Positions 62,271-64,000 of a stretch of 64,000 bases of DNA are shown here, one piece after another. The position numbers were made by a program, and so were the translations under genes. Source of the DNA: Taibaiella soli (GTDB taxonomy: Bacteria > Bacteroidota > Bacteroidia > Chitinophagales > Chitinophagaceae); NCBI RefSeq assembly GCF_003236175.1, contig NZ_QKTW01000017.1, positions 295,749-359,748 on the forward strand, read 5' to 3'. The notes beneath the pieces were generated by a model. It had not been told where the DNA came from and searched no databases. It worked only from the letters and a program-made list of their open reading frames with translations. Position 1 is the stretch's first letter. The number at the start of each line of letters is the position of its first letter.

Positions 62271-62843
62271 ATGAAAAGAATTCACCTGTTACTCCTTATC
62301 GCAGGTTTGCTGTTGGCCTCATTCCGGAACGATCATTTAACAATCAGACCCATAACGATCGGCGAGGTTCAAGATGACACCGTAGTACACGAAATTGAGC
62401 TCATCACCAAAGATCTGGCTGAGCCCGGAAAGAAACTTACCGGACTGATAAAGATTGGCCACATTAAACAACACAACAATCTTGTCATGTGCAACCAAAA
62501 AGGAGTAGCATTTTATGTACGCTATCAAACTACACCAAAAAGCTGCGTCATTAAAAATAGTAGTGCATCCTTTTCCCTTTCCGTAAAAGACAGCCTGATC
62601 AGAAGTCTCGACGCCCGTCATGTGACGTTTATGCTGGAAATGGATTCTACTGCATTTACCGAAATCAACAAAATACTTGAAGACAGATATGCAGGCACCA
62701 ACATAACTGTACAGAACAATTTTTACGCATCAAAAGACATCACCAGAAAATACTTTGTACTCAGTACCTCCAACCAAAAATCCAGCCTTCGTCTGATATT
62801 TGTAGTCGGCAGAGGATATTTGTATGCTTGTGTGATGATTTAG
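62271..62843 (+). CDS. Hypothetical exported protein
   Basis: The 190-residue protein has a basic N-terminus and a hydrophobic stretch (MKRIHLLLLIAGLLLASF), a signal peptide without a clear lipobox. The mature part contains VVHEIELITKDLAEPGKKLTGLIKIG and ends in IFVVGRGYLYACVMI, suggesting a small beta-rich periplasmic protein. I do not recognise a family. It is divergent from the DGPF gene; a 122-bp gap in between shows no obvious promoter consensus. Confidence 0.7.
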   Translation: MKRIHLLLLIAGLLLASFRNDHLTIRPITIGEVQDDTVVHEIELITKDLAEPGKKLTGLIKIGHIKQHNNLVMCNQKGVAFYVRYQTTPKSCVIKNSSASFSLSVKDSLIRSLDARHVTFMLEMDSTAFTEINKILEDRYAGTNITVQNNFYASKDITRKYFVLSTSNQKSSLRLIFVVGRGYLYACVMI

Positions 62844-62969
62844 GAAGCATTATCTCTTCGCCCACATCGATTTTGAAAACCTGAATGAATAGTAATTCTG
62901 GCGCCGCAATGTGCGACGCAACTCCGCTAAACAGGAAATGGCAGCTGGTGGCAAAAAAGCACCCAGGCA

Positions 62970-62981
62970 TGATATTTATCA
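62970..62981. promoter_or_regulatory. Crp-type operator upstream of the SpoIIAA-like gene
   Basis: TGATATTTATCA is identical to the central 12 bp of the operator at the crp gene. Its centre (62975.5) lies 29.5 bp upstream of a -7-like TAACTTTA (63005-63012). The outer bases (A and G) do not complete the GTGA/TCAC form. Confidence 0.5.
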
Positions 62982-63038
62982 GATTTCCGTTACCATCTCT
63001 TATTTAACTTTAGCTACGCTTAAAAAAAAACAATCATC

Positions 63039-63425
63039 ATGCTCAACCAAATCAAAACTTTCGAAGGAAACGTGCTCGCACTGGAATTGACCGAAACATT
63101 TACCGAAGCCGATGCGCAATCTATCAAACAACTTTTTGAAGAGAAATTAGCAAACGGTGCAGCTCATGTCAACCTCCTGATTAAAGTGAAAGATATGTCT
63201 GTGATGAAACACATGGACTGGCGCGCTTTTGTGGACGGTGAAGTGTGGGGTTTTAAACACTTTGGTAAAATAGGTCGCTGTGCAGTAGTAGCACATTCCG
63301 ACTTTATTAAAGCTGCCGTAAAAATTGAAAGCAAAGTTTTGCACCTTGCCAATTCCGCTTTTGAAGAAAGATATTTTGATACCGATCAACTGGATGAAGC
63401 TATGGCATTTATCAGTGCGGCATAG
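63039..63425 (+). CDS. SpoIIAA-like (STAS-type) protein
   Basis: The 128-residue protein follows the SpoIIAA-like/DUF3478 pattern found in many bacteria: NVLALELTETFTEADAQSIKQLFEEKL, then VNLLIKVKDMS, DWRAFVDGEVWGFKHFGKIGRCAVVAHSDFIKAA (residues about 60-93) and a C-terminal helix DQLDEAMAFISAA. The fold is STAS-like. The role is not established; stress-related functions are often suggested. A Crp-type site lies upstream at the same spacing as at the PhnA-like gene. Confidence 0.83.
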   Translation: MLNQIKTFEGNVLALELTETFTEADAQSIKQLFEEKLANGAAHVNLLIKVKDMSVMKHMDWRAFVDGEVWGFKHFGKIGRCAVVAHSDFIKAAVKIESKVLHLANSAFEERYFDTDQLDEAMAFISAA

Positions 63426-63505
63426 GTGAAGGAGGGGAAACGTCAAAAATGAAGGGGGAAACCTAACGCAAGTAAAATTTTAGGTTTTGACTTTTGACTT
63501 TAAAA

Positions 63506-63519
63506 GTGATTAATGTCAC
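63506..63519. promoter_or_regulatory. Crp-type operator upstream of the PhnA-like gene
   Basis: GTGATTAATGTCAC has both GTGA and TCAC half-sites. Its centre (63512.5) lies 29.5 bp upstream of the -7 element TACTTTTG (63542-63549), the same distance as at the SpoIIAA-like gene, a class II activator arrangement (about -43). Confidence 0.6.
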
Positions 63520-63541
63520 CGTTTAAGTCTGGTCGTTTTTT

Positions 63542-63549
63542 TACTTTTG
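63542..63549 (+). promoter_or_regulatory. Predicted -7 element of the PhnA-like gene
   Basis: TACTTTTG matches TAnnTTTG perfectly, 21 bp before the start codon. Confidence 0.55.
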
Positions 63550-63570
63550 CCGCCATTAAAATTTCGTAAA

Positions 63571-63909
63571 ATGAGTGAATTCGCCCCATGTCCGCAGTGT
63601 AAATCTACGTTCACCTATCAAATGGATAATCTGCTGGTATGCCCGGAATGTGGCCATGAATGGAATCCGGAAGAAGCCAGTATCAGTGAAGATACGTTTG
63701 TCGTAAAAGACTGCAATGGTAATATCCTGCAGAACGGCGATACGGTAGTAACAATCAAAAACCTTCCTGTAAAAGGCGCTACGCAAAGTATTAAAGCAGG
63801 TACGAAGGTGAGAAATATTAAACTGGTGGACAGCGATCACAACATCGATTGCAAGATCGATGGATTTGGTGCAATGGCACTCAAATCTGAATTCGTGAAG
63901 AAAGCGTAA
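63571..63909 (+). CDS. PhnA/YjdM-family zinc-ribbon protein
   Basis: The 112-residue protein has an N-terminal zinc ribbon with CPQC (residues about 6-9) and CPEC (about 24-27), followed by the PhnA/YjdM C-terminal domain (DTFVVKDCNGNILQNGDTVVTIKNLPVKG...IKAGTKVRNIKLVD, IDGFGAMALKSEFVKK). Despite the name there is no firm evidence that the family degrades phosphonates, and no phn genes are present. The ATG at 63571 directly precedes the family start; the frame upstream to 63547 overlaps the promoter. A Crp-type operator lies upstream, so it may belong to the Crp regulon. Confidence 0.92.
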   Translation: MSEFAPCPQCKSTFTYQMDNLLVCPECGHEWNPEEASISEDTFVVKDCNGNILQNGDTVVTIKNLPVKGATQSIKAGTKVRNIKLVDSDHNIDCKIDGFGAMALKSEFVKKA

Positions 63910-63958
63910 TAATTTTTTACTTGAATAGTCCTGAAAAAAGTTGACGGATTTTAAATAG

Positions 63959-63990
63959 TCCCGGTTGCCTCAAGTGGCCGGGATTTTTTA
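63959..63990 (+). terminator. Terminator after the PhnA-like gene
   Basis: TCCCGG and CCGGGA form a stem around an 18-nt loop with further G-U pairs, followed by TTTTTT. Confidence 0.75.
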
Positions 63991-64000
63991 TGCACCTGTT

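Overview
The window comes from a member of the Bacteroidota, probably near the Chitinophagaceae. The evidence is type IX secretion (T9SS) C-terminal sorting domains on three surface proteins, a complete Bacteroidota-type (subtype iii) type VI secretion locus, promoters of the form TTG-N18/19-TAnnTTTG, and an elongation factor P (EF-P) of the Arg32 class. Most of the window is ordinary chromosome. The accessory parts are the T6SS island (about 16.7-38.3 kb), one IS110-type element, and gene-free stretches full of structured repeats.

Layout. 1-4.5 kb: the 3' part of mutS, a DUF218 lipoprotein and a BCS1-like AAA+ ATPase. 4.5-5.35 kb: a tandem array of roughly 200-bp units, each holding four small hairpins. 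5.4-8 kb: efp, accB and accC. 8.2-11.7 kb: a DUF1697 protein, a HEAT-like protein, and rmlB/rmlA for dTDP-sugar synthesis. 11.7-15.6 kb: a glycosyltransferase, a PLP-dependent deaminase, era, initiator tRNA-fMet and a YcaC-like hydrolase. 15.77-16.05 kb: an array of 21-bp palindromic units.

The T6SSiii island has two arms. The minus-strand arm carries a response-regulator-like protein, two Hcp tube proteins (TssD), and a VgrG with a C-terminal metzincin-type protease domain, followed without gaps by a lipoprotein (candidate immunity protein) and a small unknown protein. The plus-strand arm is one long operon: TssO-like, a second TssO-like, TssP-like (PKD domains), TssR, TssH/ClpV, a LysM lytic transglycosylase, TssE, TssF, TssG, TssN, TssK, TssB and TssC, ending in a strong terminator. 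The sheath (B/C), tube (D), spike (VgrG), baseplate (E/F/G/K), disassembly ATPase (H) and trans-envelope complex (N/O/P/R) together make a plausible complete machine. No separate TssQ lipoprotein gene is visible.

After the T6SS come a Fic protein, a T9SS-sorted surface protein, a GH15 glucoamylase-like enzyme, the IS110 element, a BatD-like protein, a stand-alone Clp-N protein, and a second 21-bp array. Two giant paralogous T9SS-sorted proteins (1424 and about 1446 aa) follow, flanked by shared repeats. The last 6 kb holds a methyltransferase, a GcvH-like protein divergent from a Crp/Fnr regulator, an ECF42-type sigma factor with its DGPF partner, a hypothetical exported protein, a SpoIIAA-like protein and a PhnA/YjdM zinc-ribbon protein. 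Three matching Crp-type palindromes here outline a small regulon.

The most interesting items are the VgrG-metzincin effector with its candidate lipoprotein immunity gene, the two 21-bp palindrome arrays (one with a four-unit higher-order repeat), the four-hairpin tandem repeat with compensatory base changes, and the Crp-site trio with identical promoter spacing at two genes.
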